From the NCBI RefSeq assembly GCF_025994315.1, contig NZ_BAQE01000032.1: a stretch of 64,000 nucleotides of DNA. One strand, written 5' to 3'. The notes under the pieces were generated by a model. That model was not told where the DNA came from. It worked only from the letters and a program-made list of their open reading frames with translations, and did no database searches. Within the stretch, counting starts at the first letter, position 1, and every line of letters starts with the position of its first letter. The translations under genes and the position numbers were made by a program. The stretch comes from Swaminathania salitolerans. GTDB taxonomy: Bacteria; Pseudomonadota; Alphaproteobacteria; Acetobacterales; Acetobacteraceae. This document shows positions 57,254 to 64,000 of this stretch, piece by piece.

Positions 57254-57933
57254 ATCCGGATCTGAAAGTTATACCGGATCGCATTCTCAACCTCGCGATC
57301 GGCGCGCTCAGCCAAGCTAACACACACGCTGTCTATTCCGATCCTGGCCGAGAATATTGGGATCATATGTGCATTCTCAATGCGGCTCACGCAGGTGAGC
57401 TCTTTTTAAAGGCAATTATTGCGCGAGAGCATCCACTCCTAATTTTCAAAGATCTCTTCAGCTTGGACGACAACAAAGGCAAGCTTCTTGATATAGAAAC
57501 TCTGATCAGACGGGGTCGGACGCTCGATTTTGAGCGGTTGCCCCAGGTACTTTGGGCGACGACAGGCAGACGAATTCCCAACCGAAAGTGCTACGAGTGG
57601 GTGAGGTTAGCGCGCAATTCCATCCAGCACTTTTGCGCGCCGGAGAAGGACGATCTTCGGGCCTTATCACTCGAGTTCATTTACACCATTATCGATCCAC
57701 TCATTATGGAGGTGTTTGGTTTATTCGCGATCGAATACCATGAAGATCCAAGCGTCGGGTACGACTATGTCGTCAGCTCGCTGCTCGGCAGAGAACTCAA
57801 GTTTAGCATTCCTGACGATTTTACGATCACCGAAATCAGTATGCCCGAGGTACTCGGAGGCGCGAGTGCCAAATATAAAAACTGGATCAAGAAGCAGATG
57901 ACGAAGATTGGAAGGCTTGACCTCCTATCGTGA
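57250..57933 (+). CDS. Putative HEPN-domain protein 2 of three-gene cassette
   Basis: 227 residues starting at TTG 57250, which overlaps the previous stop (TTGA) and follows AAGGAG by 7 bases; the non-ATG start is thus well supported. The helix HAGELFLKAIIAREHP and the motif RLARNSIQHFCAP (Arg122, Asn, His127; R-x4-H with the common Arg-Asn pair) match HEPN nucleases. The C-terminal part (after residue 170) is not recognised. If active it would cleave RNA and would need control by a partner or by infection. AT-richer than its surroundings. Confidence 0.65.
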   Translation: MNPDLKVIPDRILNLAIGALSQANTHAVYSDPGREYWDHMCILNAAHAGELFLKAIIAREHPLLIFKDLFSLDDNKGKLLDIETLIRRGRTLDFERLPQVLWATTGRRIPNRKCYEWVRLARNSIQHFCAPEKDDLRALSLEFIYTIIDPLIMEVFGLFAIEYHEDPSVGYDYVVSSLLGRELKFSIPDDFTITEISMPEVLGGASAKYKNWIKKQMTKIGRLDLLS

Positions 57934-57975
57934 CTTTGCGGAATGTGATCCAATCTTGGAAGGGGGAGATTGGGC

Positions 57976-59199
57976 ATGACGCAAAGGCCGAAACGCAATG
58001 CGGCCAACAAACTGGAACGTTGGGAAATCGCGCTCATTAAGCGCATGATCTCAGCAGGTATTTTGAACGATCAGGACATCCTTGCCTATTTCACGCGGCC
58101 AACTCGTAGCATCAACCATGCGCGGATTGCCGAAATTCGGAATCAGGCAAAACACCGCAACGTAGCGGCTGCCAGCCAAGCAGAGCTTGGGGCATTTTTG
58201 CAAGCGTGGCCACAGATAGATCCGGTCACTGGAGCTCACCTGCGCGGCGACGAGTTGCTTGTTAAAGCGCGCGAAGCGATGCTCCAGGCGGTGCAGGGCT
58301 TCAATAATCCTCGTGCCTATTTCAAAAGCGAAATGTTCATCGTCATCGCGGTAATTGCTTACACTTACCTTCTTCACTGGCACTACCGTCGAAGCGGCGT
58401 CGACATCCGCTACAAGCGAGCGGTCGACGGTGTGGAGACCGTCTTGAAGACGCGGCACGGAGCAGACAAACATTGGGAGCTGGAGGCGTGCATCGACTAC
58501 GCCGAATGTCCTCTCGATGCTCCAACGATTGCGAACCTCAGGTTTTTGATCGCTATTCGGCATGAGATTGAGCACCAGCTAACCAACCAGATTGATGATA
58601 CGATCTCAGCGAAGCTGCAGGCCTGCTGCTTGAATTTCAACCGGGCTATAAAGGAGATTGCGGGCGCGCAGCACGGCCTGGACCGAGATCTATCCCTTGC
58701 CTTACAGTTCAGCGGTATCAGCAGAGATCATCGTAACATCCTGCTCTCCGAGACGGATATGCCGGCTCACATCCAAGCAGCTCATACTGAATATGAGGAT
58801 GGGTTGACCGACGAGATGGTGGCGGATCCGCGCTATTCTTATCGCGTCGCCTACATCGAGCAGGCGGTGAACTCGCGAGGGAAGGCGGATCAAGTTGTTG
58901 AGTTTCTACGTCCGGGTACTGAGAAGGGTGACCATGTTCGACTGGCGTTGAGAGAAGTCGAAAAACCGAAGCTTAAGCCGGGCCAGATCGTCTCTCTGAT
59001 GAGAGAGGAGGGCTATCCTCGCTTCAATTTGCATCATCATACCCAGCTTTGGCAGACAACGGACGCTAAGGCTCCAGGCAAAGCATTTGGGACGACTCTG
59101 GCTGATGGCGCTTGGTATTGGTACCCAGCGTGGGTTGACCAAGTGCGAGCGCATGTGCAGGCAAATGGAGATCGATATGGGCCAGGGCCAGCCGGGTGA
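57976..59199 (+). CDS. DUF3644-like HEPN protein, third of cassette
   Basis: 407 residues from ATG 57976; GGGGGAG sits about 9 bases upstream. Residues 10-60 look like an N-terminal DNA- or RNA-binding module (KLERWEIALIKRMISAGILN, then RPTRSINHARIAEIRNQ). The middle resembles DUF3644: LLVKAREAMLQAVQGFNNP and CPLDAPTIANLRFLIAIRHEIEHQ, with R-x4-H at Arg195-His200. The C-terminus (RFNLHHHTQLWQ, then AWYWYPAWVDQVRAHV) is a winged-helix-like tail. It is 42 bases after gene 2 on the same strand, so the three form one unit. HEPN is inferred from the motif and DUF3644 from memory of the family pattern. Confidence 0.68.
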   Translation: MTQRPKRNAANKLERWEIALIKRMISAGILNDQDILAYFTRPTRSINHARIAEIRNQAKHRNVAAASQAELGAFLQAWPQIDPVTGAHLRGDELLVKAREAMLQAVQGFNNPRAYFKSEMFIVIAVIAYTYLLHWHYRRSGVDIRYKRAVDGVETVLKTRHGADKHWELEACIDYAECPLDAPTIANLRFLIAIRHEIEHQLTNQIDDTISAKLQACCLNFNRAIKEIAGAQHGLDRDLSLALQFSGISRDHRNILLSETDMPAHIQAAHTEYEDGLTDEMVADPRYSYRVAYIEQAVNSRGKADQVVEFLRPGTEKGDHVRLALREVEKPKLKPGQIVSLMREEGYPRFNLHHHTQLWQTTDAKAPGKAFGTTLADGAWYWYPAWVDQVRAHVQANGDRYGPGPAG

Positions 59200-59368
59200 A
59201 GAAATCGAGCGCCTTCGCGATGCGCATGATCATTGTACTGCGATACCGTGCCAAACCTCCGAAATGGCCGCCGTTAGCCGCATAGTGCGGAGTATCTGTA
59301 TAATAATCAGAGGTTTATGATGATGTCGTAGTAATCATTTTCATCGGGCGCTGCCCGCCATGATTTCG

Positions 59369-59399
59369 AAAAAACGAGTGCTAATAAAAAACGAGTGCT
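59369..59399. repeat. 14-bp direct repeat
   Basis: AAAAAACGAGTGCT occurs at 59369 and 59386, 17 bases apart. It marks the AT-rich edge between the cassette and secB and could be a scar or a binding site. Confidence 0.75.
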
Positions 59400-59551
59400 C
59401 ATTCCGTGCATTCGCTGGCCCGGCCCGCAGTAGCGCAGGGCAGAACCGCATCTTCGCGCGTCCTGACTTCCGGTCGGTGGCTGTCCGGCTGGCAATGCGT
59501 TGCAAGGAGGCCGCAAGCGGGCGCAGGTAGCGCCAGAGCGAGGCACGCGCG

Positions 59552-59584
59552 AGCAAGACGCGCCTCTGTGAGGCGCGTCTTGCT
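59552..59584 (-). terminator. Terminator hairpin after secB
   Basis: AGCAAGACGCGCCTC and GAGGCGCGTCTTGCT form a perfect 15-bp stem with a 3-base loop, ending 7 bases past the secB stop in the minus-strand direction. There is no T-run after it. Confidence 0.7.
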
Positions 59585-59590
59585 GTAGAA

Positions 59591-60109
59591 TCAGGCGTTG
59601 CCTGCGGTCTCGGGGAATTGCTGAGCCCGCTTGGCCTGCCACAGAGCCACGAAATCGATGGGCTGGAGAACGATGGGGGGGAAGCCGCCATCGCGCGTCA
59701 CGTCGCTGATGATGCTGCGCACATAGGGGAAGATGAGACGCGGGACCTCGACGAGCAGGATCGGCTCGACCAGTTCTGCGGGCGCGTCCCCGAGGGTCAC
59801 GATCGCCGCATAGGTCAGCTCGGCGATGAAGACCGTGCGTCCGGCCGGACCGCCCTCGGTTTCGGGCGCTTCGGTCGCCTCGGCGCGGATCGCGAGTGCG
59901 ACCTCGAAAACGGGCTGCTCCTCTTCGAGACGATTGGCCTGAACGTCGATATTGACGGAAATCTGCGGCGCCGAGCGCAGCGTCGCGAAGATCGACGCAC
60001 CTGCGGGAACCTCGAAGGAGAGATCCTTCGTGTATTGCAGATTGACCGACAGCGGCAGGGCGGGCGGGTTGCCTGAGTCGTTGGCCGGGTTCTGGGCGGT
60101 TTCGGACAT
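59591..60109 (-). CDS. secB: Protein-export chaperone SecB
   Basis: 172 residues; tetrameric chaperone keeping preproteins unfolded for SecA. LSVNLQYTKDLSFEVPAG is the family opening, PQISVNIDVQANRLEEEQ and FEVALAIRAEAT follow, and RLIFPYVRSIISDVTRDGGF is the C-terminal signature. AGGAATC lies 3-8 bases upstream of ATG 60109. Divergent from the Tim44-like gene, an arrangement found in related genomes. The 224-base spacer should hold both promoters. Confidence 0.96.
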   Translation of the reverse strand: MSETAQNPANDSGNPPALPLSVNLQYTKDLSFEVPAGASIFATLRSAPQISVNIDVQANRLEEEQPVFEVALAIRAEATEAPETEGGPAGRTVFIAELTYAAIVTLGDAPAELVEPILLVEVPRLIFPYVRSIISDVTRDGGFPPIVLQPIDFVALWQAKRAQQFPETAGNA

Positions 60110-60333
60110 GATTCCTCACAATCAGGATCGTGGTGACGCAGCCAGGGTCGGCTGCGTCCTGTCCCGACCTGCGGTAGCATGATCGTTGCCATGCGCCAAC
60201 AGTGCGAATTCCGCCGCACGGTGCCGTCGGAATCCGGTGCGATCGCGGGTGCGAAAGGTTGTGCGGCGGGGCGCGCCGCTCTACCTAATATGGATAGAAA
60301 TACCCGACGTGACCGAGAGAAGCTGAAACCGAG

Positions 60334-61017
60334 ATGTCTGCCCTGTCCGATATTCCCTACGACATCGTCGTCTTTGCCGTTCTGACGGTTGCCCTCGTCT
60401 GGCGTCTGCGTGCCGTTCTGGGGCGACGCGTCAATGTCGAGGGAACGGCGCCTGCGACGCGCCCTCTGGGTGTGCCCAATGCGCGCCCCGAGGACAAGCC
60501 GGCGCCCCCTGAGGAACCCCGGGCCAAATGCGAGATCCCGCAGCCCGGGACCCGGGTGGGGCAGATCCTCGGGCAGATGAAATCCGTTCAGCCGGGTTTC
60601 GAGGCCGAGGCCTTTCTCCAGAACGTCCAGACCGCCTTTCGCGATGTGGTCACGGCGTTCGCCAGCGGAGATCGCGCCCGGTTGCGTCAGTTGCTCACGC
60701 CTGCTGCCTTCGACGCCTTCGACGCGGCCATCACGGCGCGGGAGGCCGCCCGGCAGCAGCAGAGAACCGAGATCGTCGGCGTGAACAGCCTTTCCATCAT
60801 GGATGCCGCGATCGAGCCGGTATCGGGCGGCCAGAAAGGGCGTATCGACGTGCAGATCGTCTCGCGTCAGATCAGTCTTCTGAATGACGAGGGCGGGCAA
60901 CCTCTGATCGGTACCGAGGCCGTGACCGAATTTCACGATCTGTGGCAGCTCGAATGCGTCTCCGGTCCCGCGCTTGCGCCGCCGAGCTGGCATCTGGCCG
61001 CAGCCCGGGCTGCCTGA
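60334..61017 (+). CDS. timA: Tim44/TimA family protein
   Basis: 227 residues. One N-terminal TM helix (IVVFAVLTVALVWRLRAVLG), a proline-rich linker and a C-terminal Tim44-like domain (AEAFLQNVQTAFRDVVTAFA and TEFHDLWQLECVS). TimA of alphaproteobacteria is an inner-membrane relative of the mitochondrial Tim44. It faces the cytosol by topology. The precise role is unknown; neighbouring secB hints at envelope or secretion. A Tim44-like paralog of different design is at 30427. Confidence 0.85.
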   Translation: MSALSDIPYDIVVFAVLTVALVWRLRAVLGRRVNVEGTAPATRPLGVPNARPEDKPAPPEEPRAKCEIPQPGTRVGQILGQMKSVQPGFEAEAFLQNVQTAFRDVVTAFASGDRARLRQLLTPAAFDAFDAAITAREAARQQQRTEIVGVNSLSIMDAAIEPVSGGQKGRIDVQIVSRQISLLNDEGGQPLIGTEAVTEFHDLWQLECVSGPALAPPSWHLAAARAA

Positions 61018-61266
61018 CGAGCTTGAAGACGCGGGCGTTTTCTTTCCCGACGATCCGTTTGCGAACGACATGAGAAAACGACATCGGTGAGAACCATGTC
61101 CGCGAAACAGGGAGCCATGAAGCGACAGGCCCTGCGGCAGTGGGGCCTGTCCCGGATGCGTCGCTCTCTGGCCTTTCCCCGGGCGCTCGCCCTCATGGGG
61201 GATATCCGGGCGCATGCTTCGCTGTCGCGCTCATTCCAGTATTCCACCTGCCTGACATTCCGGAAG

Positions 61267-62424
61267 ATGATGAAGACAGTCTATCGCCCTTCACTCGCCC
61301 TCTGCCTTGCCCTGCTGACTTCCTGCGCTGCGCCCCGGACGCCGGACGATGTTCGTCTCGAGCCGGTTGCCTATGCGACCCTCCCGAATTGGTCTTCGGA
61401 GACGGTCTCCGCCGTCATGCCCCAGTTGCGGGCGGAGTGTCAGAAACTCAGCCGCCTGCCGCCGGAAACGGTTCTGGGTGGCAAGGCCGGGCAGATCCCC
61501 AACGGGAGCCGGGCGGGAGACTGGTCAGGCGCCTGTCAGGCAATCAGGTCGGTGGGGGGAGGCGAGGCGGCCGCACGCGCCTATATCGAACAGTGGTTCG
61601 CGCCCTATCTGGTGTCCGATACGGCGCTGTTCACCGGATATTACGAGCCTCAGGTCGTGGCGTCGCCGACGCGTGAAGGCGCGTTCAGGATTCCGCTCTA
61701 CGGTCAGCCTTCCGATCTCGTCAGGACAAAGGATACGGCCGGAAACTGGGTTACCGGGCGCTGGAAGAACGGTGCATTCGTGCCCTATTACAGCCGTGCG
61801 GAGATCGACGGAGGCGCTCTGGACGGCAAGGGATTGGAGCTTGCCTGGCTCAGATCGCCGGAAGACCTGTTCTTTCTGCAGGTGCAGGGCTCCGGTCGCC
61901 TCGTCATGACCAATGGCTCCGTGCGCCGGGTCGGATTTGCCGCCAAGAACGGGCATCCCTATGTGCCGATCGGGCGCGTGCTGGTTCAGCGGGGTGAAAT
62001 GGCCGCAAGGGATGTTTCCCTCTCTTCCCTGCGTGGCTGGCTTTCTGCCCATCCCGGTGAAGCCCGCAGCGTGATGGAGGAAAATCCGGATTATGTTTTC
62101 TTCCGCCGGATCGATACGATCCCGCTCGATCGCGGCGCCCCGGGTGCGATGGGAGTCCCTCTCACCCCCGGTCGATCCGTGGCCGTCGATCGCGATTTCC
62201 TGCCCCTTGGCGCCCCGGTGTGGATCGATACGCAAATCCCGGTACGGGCAGGCGGCGAGGGACGCTGGTCCCATCTCACGCTCGCGCAGGATGTGGGGAG
62301 CGGGATTCACGATGCAGCCCGTGCCGATCTCTTCACGGGGTGGGGGGATGAGGCGGAATTCGTTGCGGGCGGGTTGCGGCATCGCGGGAGGATGGTCGTG
62401 CTCCTCCCGCATCCGCCCGCCTGA
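61267..62424 (+). CDS. mltA: Membrane-bound lytic murein transglycosylase A, lipoprotein
   Basis: 385 residues; cuts peptidoglycan at MurNAc-GlcNAc with anhydro-ring formation. The lipobox LALLTSC starts the mature lipoprotein. ATG 61267 (or 61270) gives a standard signal sequence (MKTVYRPSLALCLALLTSC); an earlier frame to 61087 does not. MltA domain: DTALFTGYYEPQVVASPT and QGSGRLVMTNGSVRRVGF. The C-terminal 3D domain has LAQDVGSGIHDAARADLF with catalytic Asp, then GWGDEAEFVAGGL. Outer membrane. Its stop (TGATG) overlaps the methyltransferase start. Confidence 0.94.
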   Translation: MMKTVYRPSLALCLALLTSCAAPRTPDDVRLEPVAYATLPNWSSETVSAVMPQLRAECQKLSRLPPETVLGGKAGQIPNGSRAGDWSGACQAIRSVGGGEAAARAYIEQWFAPYLVSDTALFTGYYEPQVVASPTREGAFRIPLYGQPSDLVRTKDTAGNWVTGRWKNGAFVPYYSRAEIDGGALDGKGLELAWLRSPEDLFFLQVQGSGRLVMTNGSVRRVGFAAKNGHPYVPIGRVLVQRGEMAARDVSLSSLRGWLSAHPGEARSVMEENPDYVFFRRIDTIPLDRGAPGAMGVPLTPGRSVAVDRDFLPLGAPVWIDTQIPVRAGGEGRWSHLTLAQDVGSGIHDAARADLFTGWGDEAEFVAGGLRHRGRMVVLLPHPPA

Positions 62425-63302
62425 TGGCACAGGAGAAGGTCCGGGCACGTCGGGAGGCACTCGGTCGCCATGCCCTGATCCGGGGCGATGCGATGAATGT
62501 GGTGCGGCGCATGGCAGATCGTTCGGTCGATGTGGTCGTGACCTCGCCGCCCTATAATATCGGCCTTGCCTATCGCAGCTATGAGGACCGGCTGGCAGAG
62601 CGGGACTATATCGACTGGATGTCCGTCATATGTGCCCAGATCGCGCGGGTCCTCAAAGCCGACGGATCGTTCTTCCTGAACATCGCCGGGTCCTCTTCGC
62701 AACCCTGGCTGCCATTCGAGCTGATCACCCGGCTGCGCGAGCGTTTCGTGCTGCAGAATCATATCGTGTGGATCAAGTCCATCGCGATCGAGGAGACGAC
62801 ATACGGCCATTTCAAGCCGGTGAATTCCTCACGTTTCGTCAATCATAACCATGAACATGTGTTTCATCTCACGCATAAGGGGGATGTCCGGGTCCAGAGG
62901 CTCGCAGCCGGGGTCCCCTTCACCGACAAGACGAACATCACGCGCAGGCGGCACGCCATCGATCGTCGCTGCCGTGGCAACACCTGGTTCATTCCTTACG
63001 AGACGATCAGGCATCGCAAGGAAAAATATCTCCATCCCGCTCCTTTTCCCGTGGCGCTTCCGACGGCCTGCCTGACGCTTCACGGTTATGACGAGAATAC
63101 CGTTCTGCTCGATCCTTTCATGGGAACAGGGACGAGCCTTGTGGCTGCCGAGCAGCTGGGCGTTCGGGGTATCGGGATCGACATCGATACACGCTATGTC
63201 TGCGTGGCCCGCCGGCGTCTGCGCGCGGCTCTGGCAAATCCCGGATCGGATCCCGGGCCCGCAATGGACATCGATGACGATCGGGCGGACGATCCCCCTT
63301 GA
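62424..63302 (+). CDS. Solitary site-specific DNA methyltransferase, beta-type order
   Basis: 292 residues. The catalytic motif TSPPYNIGLAYR (S/DPPY, motif IV) precedes the SAM motif LLDPFMGTGTSLVAAEQLG (motif I), the beta-group order, which includes N4-cytosine and some N6-adenine enzymes. A start ATG overlaps the mltA stop by one base. No restriction endonuclease is next to it, so it is an orphan modifier or part of chromosomal regulation. SPPY hints at N4-cytosine, but the target cannot be read from sequence. Confidence 0.85.
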   Translation: MAQEKVRARREALGRHALIRGDAMNVVRRMADRSVDVVVTSPPYNIGLAYRSYEDRLAERDYIDWMSVICAQIARVLKADGSFFLNIAGSSSQPWLPFELITRLRERFVLQNHIVWIKSIAIEETTYGHFKPVNSSRFVNHNHEHVFHLTHKGDVRVQRLAAGVPFTDKTNITRRRHAIDRRCRGNTWFIPYETIRHRKEKYLHPAPFPVALPTACLTLHGYDENTVLLDPFMGTGTSLVAAEQLGVRGIGIDIDTRYVCVARRRLRAALANPGSDPGPAMDIDDDRADDPP

Positions 63303-63414
63303 GACAGGGATGAAGTGCCCGGAAAGCAGAGATTCCGGAAAACGATGTTTTGACATGTAACACTGCACACGACATTGTGCGCGCAGTTACGATCGAAAAA
63401 CGGGAGCGAAGTCT

Positions 63415-64000
63415 TTGTCGGGTGAGGGCAAGAGAAAGAAACTGTTGAAGAGGGCTGTCATAGGAGTCGTCGCGCTGGGGGCGGTCGCCTATGGCGGGAC
63501 GATCGCCTATCTGACCCATTTCGATCATGAGGGAGCACCGCGTCTCCCGGCCAACAGCCCGACCTGGCATGACCCCAAGGCGCTTGCCGCCTTCAACGCC
63601 TTCCGCGAGACGCGCTGCGACTACTGCCACTCGCGCGGCACCGATCTCCCGTTCTATTTCAAGGTGCCGCTCGCAAACCGGATCATGAAACAGGATCTGG
63701 TGCAGGGGCAGCGGCATTTCCGCTTCGAACCGATCCTCGCCGCCTTCAGGGACGGCAAGCCCCCCTCGGTCGAGCAGCTTTCGCGTATCGAGGAAGTGAT
63801 CCAGCAGAACCGCATGCCTCCGGCCGCCTATCTGTTGATGCATCCTCATGCCTATATGACCGAAAAAGAGCGGAGCGATATCCTCGCCTGGATTGCCGAT
63901 CAGCGTCGGCGCTATTACGCGACGCCCGGTGTCGCACCGCAATTTGCAGGAGAGGTCATCCAGCCGATTCCGGAATCGCTCCCGGTGGACTGGGCCAAGG
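63415..64000 (+). CDS. Membrane-anchored multiheme peroxidase (YhjA/quinol-peroxidase type), 3'-truncated
   Basis: At least 195 residues, cut by the window end. Starts at TTG 63415, preceded by GGGAG 8 bases away; no ATG fits. An N-terminal basic and hydrophobic anchor (KKLLKRAVIGVVALGAVAYG) is followed by the extra heme domain: FRETRCDYCHSRGTDLPFYF with a CxxCH site and the conserved PLANRIMKQDLVQGQRHF. The later ILAWIADQRRRYYATPGVAP and QPIPESLPVDWAK match E. coli YhjA just before its CCP domain. Quinol peroxidases of this type reduce H2O2 with ubiquinol in the periplasm. The two catalytic hemes lie beyond the window. Confidence 0.88.
   Translation, partial: MSGEGKRKKLLKRAVIGVVALGAVAYGGTIAYLTHFDHEGAPRLPANSPTWHDPKALAAFNAFRETRCDYCHSRGTDLPFYFKVPLANRIMKQDLVQGQRHFRFEPILAAFRDGKPPSVEQLSRIEEVIQQNRMPPAAYLLMHPHAYMTEKERSDILAWIADQRRRYYATPGVAPQFAGEVIQPIPESLPVDWAK

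Larger units (their letters stand above)
59200..59590. other. Right flank of cassette: AT-rich spacer, direct repeat, secB terminator
   Basis: These 391 bases contain a 14-bp direct repeat (59369-59399), a GC-rich segment with no recognisable gene, and the secB terminator hairpin. No copy of the tRNA-Ser 3' end is seen here, so the right end of the imported segment is not defined by a clear attachment repeat. Confidence 0.5.

Noticed and set aside
59200..59590. Right attachment site of the tRNA-Ser element
   Set aside because: I looked for a copy of the tRNA 3' end (GGTTCGAATCCCACC) and saw none here, so the right border stays undefined.
59307..59691. Overlapping minus-strand frames downstream of secB
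   Set aside because: They run across the terminator hairpin and secB in a different frame, and show no recognisable domain.

Overview
The window is a 64 kb chromosomal segment, about 60% G+C by eye, from an alphaproteobacterium, most likely an acetic acid bacterium (Acetobacteraceae). The reasons are a secreted gluconolactonase, two royal-jelly-type propellers, an FAD glycerol-3-phosphate dehydrogenase operon, PmtA, a TimA/Tim44 protein, SecB, GlpF and a quinol-peroxidase-type multiheme protein. I cannot fix the genus. The window is almost fully coding and most genes are housekeeping. Many neighbours overlap by ATGA or GTGA, which implies translational coupling.

Layout. 0-4 kb: amn (partial), M3 peptidase, UbiB-like kinase. 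4-7.3 kb: an AT-rich spacer and a large unfamiliar protein with 48-residue DUF4214-like repeats. 7.4-13 kb: ABC-F ATPase, zinc-ribbon membrane protein, GNAT, GtrII-like glycosyltransferase. 13-15.4 kb: royal-jelly-like protein coupled to gluconolactonase. 16.4-21.6 kb: glpR-glpD-glpF-glpK on the minus strand, with tandem operator half-sites before glpD. 21.7-27.7 kb: uvrB-galM-greB, gshB, pmtA. 27.8-30.2 kb: a three-gene overlapping remnant of a cytochrome oxidase operon (catalytically gutted subunit I, ctaB, small CoxF-like protein). 30.4-46 kb: Tim44-like, pmbA, M16 protease, thrC, second royal-jelly-like propeller, TPR glycosyltransferase-like protein, glnD, mutS, murJ. 46-55.4 kb: gpx, nucleoside transporter, atypical aquaporin, TylF-like methyltransferase, then gpsA, rlmJ, hemD and hemC in one overlapping minus-strand operon, and tsaD. 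55.5-59.5 kb: tRNA-Ser(UGA), a decayed large serine recombinase, and a lower-G+C three-gene cassette. 59.6-64 kb: secB, timA, mltA, a solitary DNA methyltransferase and a partial multiheme peroxidase.

The most interesting system is the cassette at 56.65-59.2 kb. Three consecutive unrelated-looking proteins each carry an R-x4-H motif typical of HEPN ribonucleases (RDYFVH, RNSIQH, RHEIEH). The third also resembles DUF3644 proteins. They sit beside a tRNA gene and a recombinase relic, as expected for an imported defence or toxin module. The second notable item is the subunit-I relic: it keeps the two low-spin heme histidines but has lost the CuB and heme a3 ligands. A third pattern is about a dozen short tandem arrays with unit lengths that are multiples of three (6, 12 or 15 bp), placed in protein tails, signal peptides or intergenic spacers.
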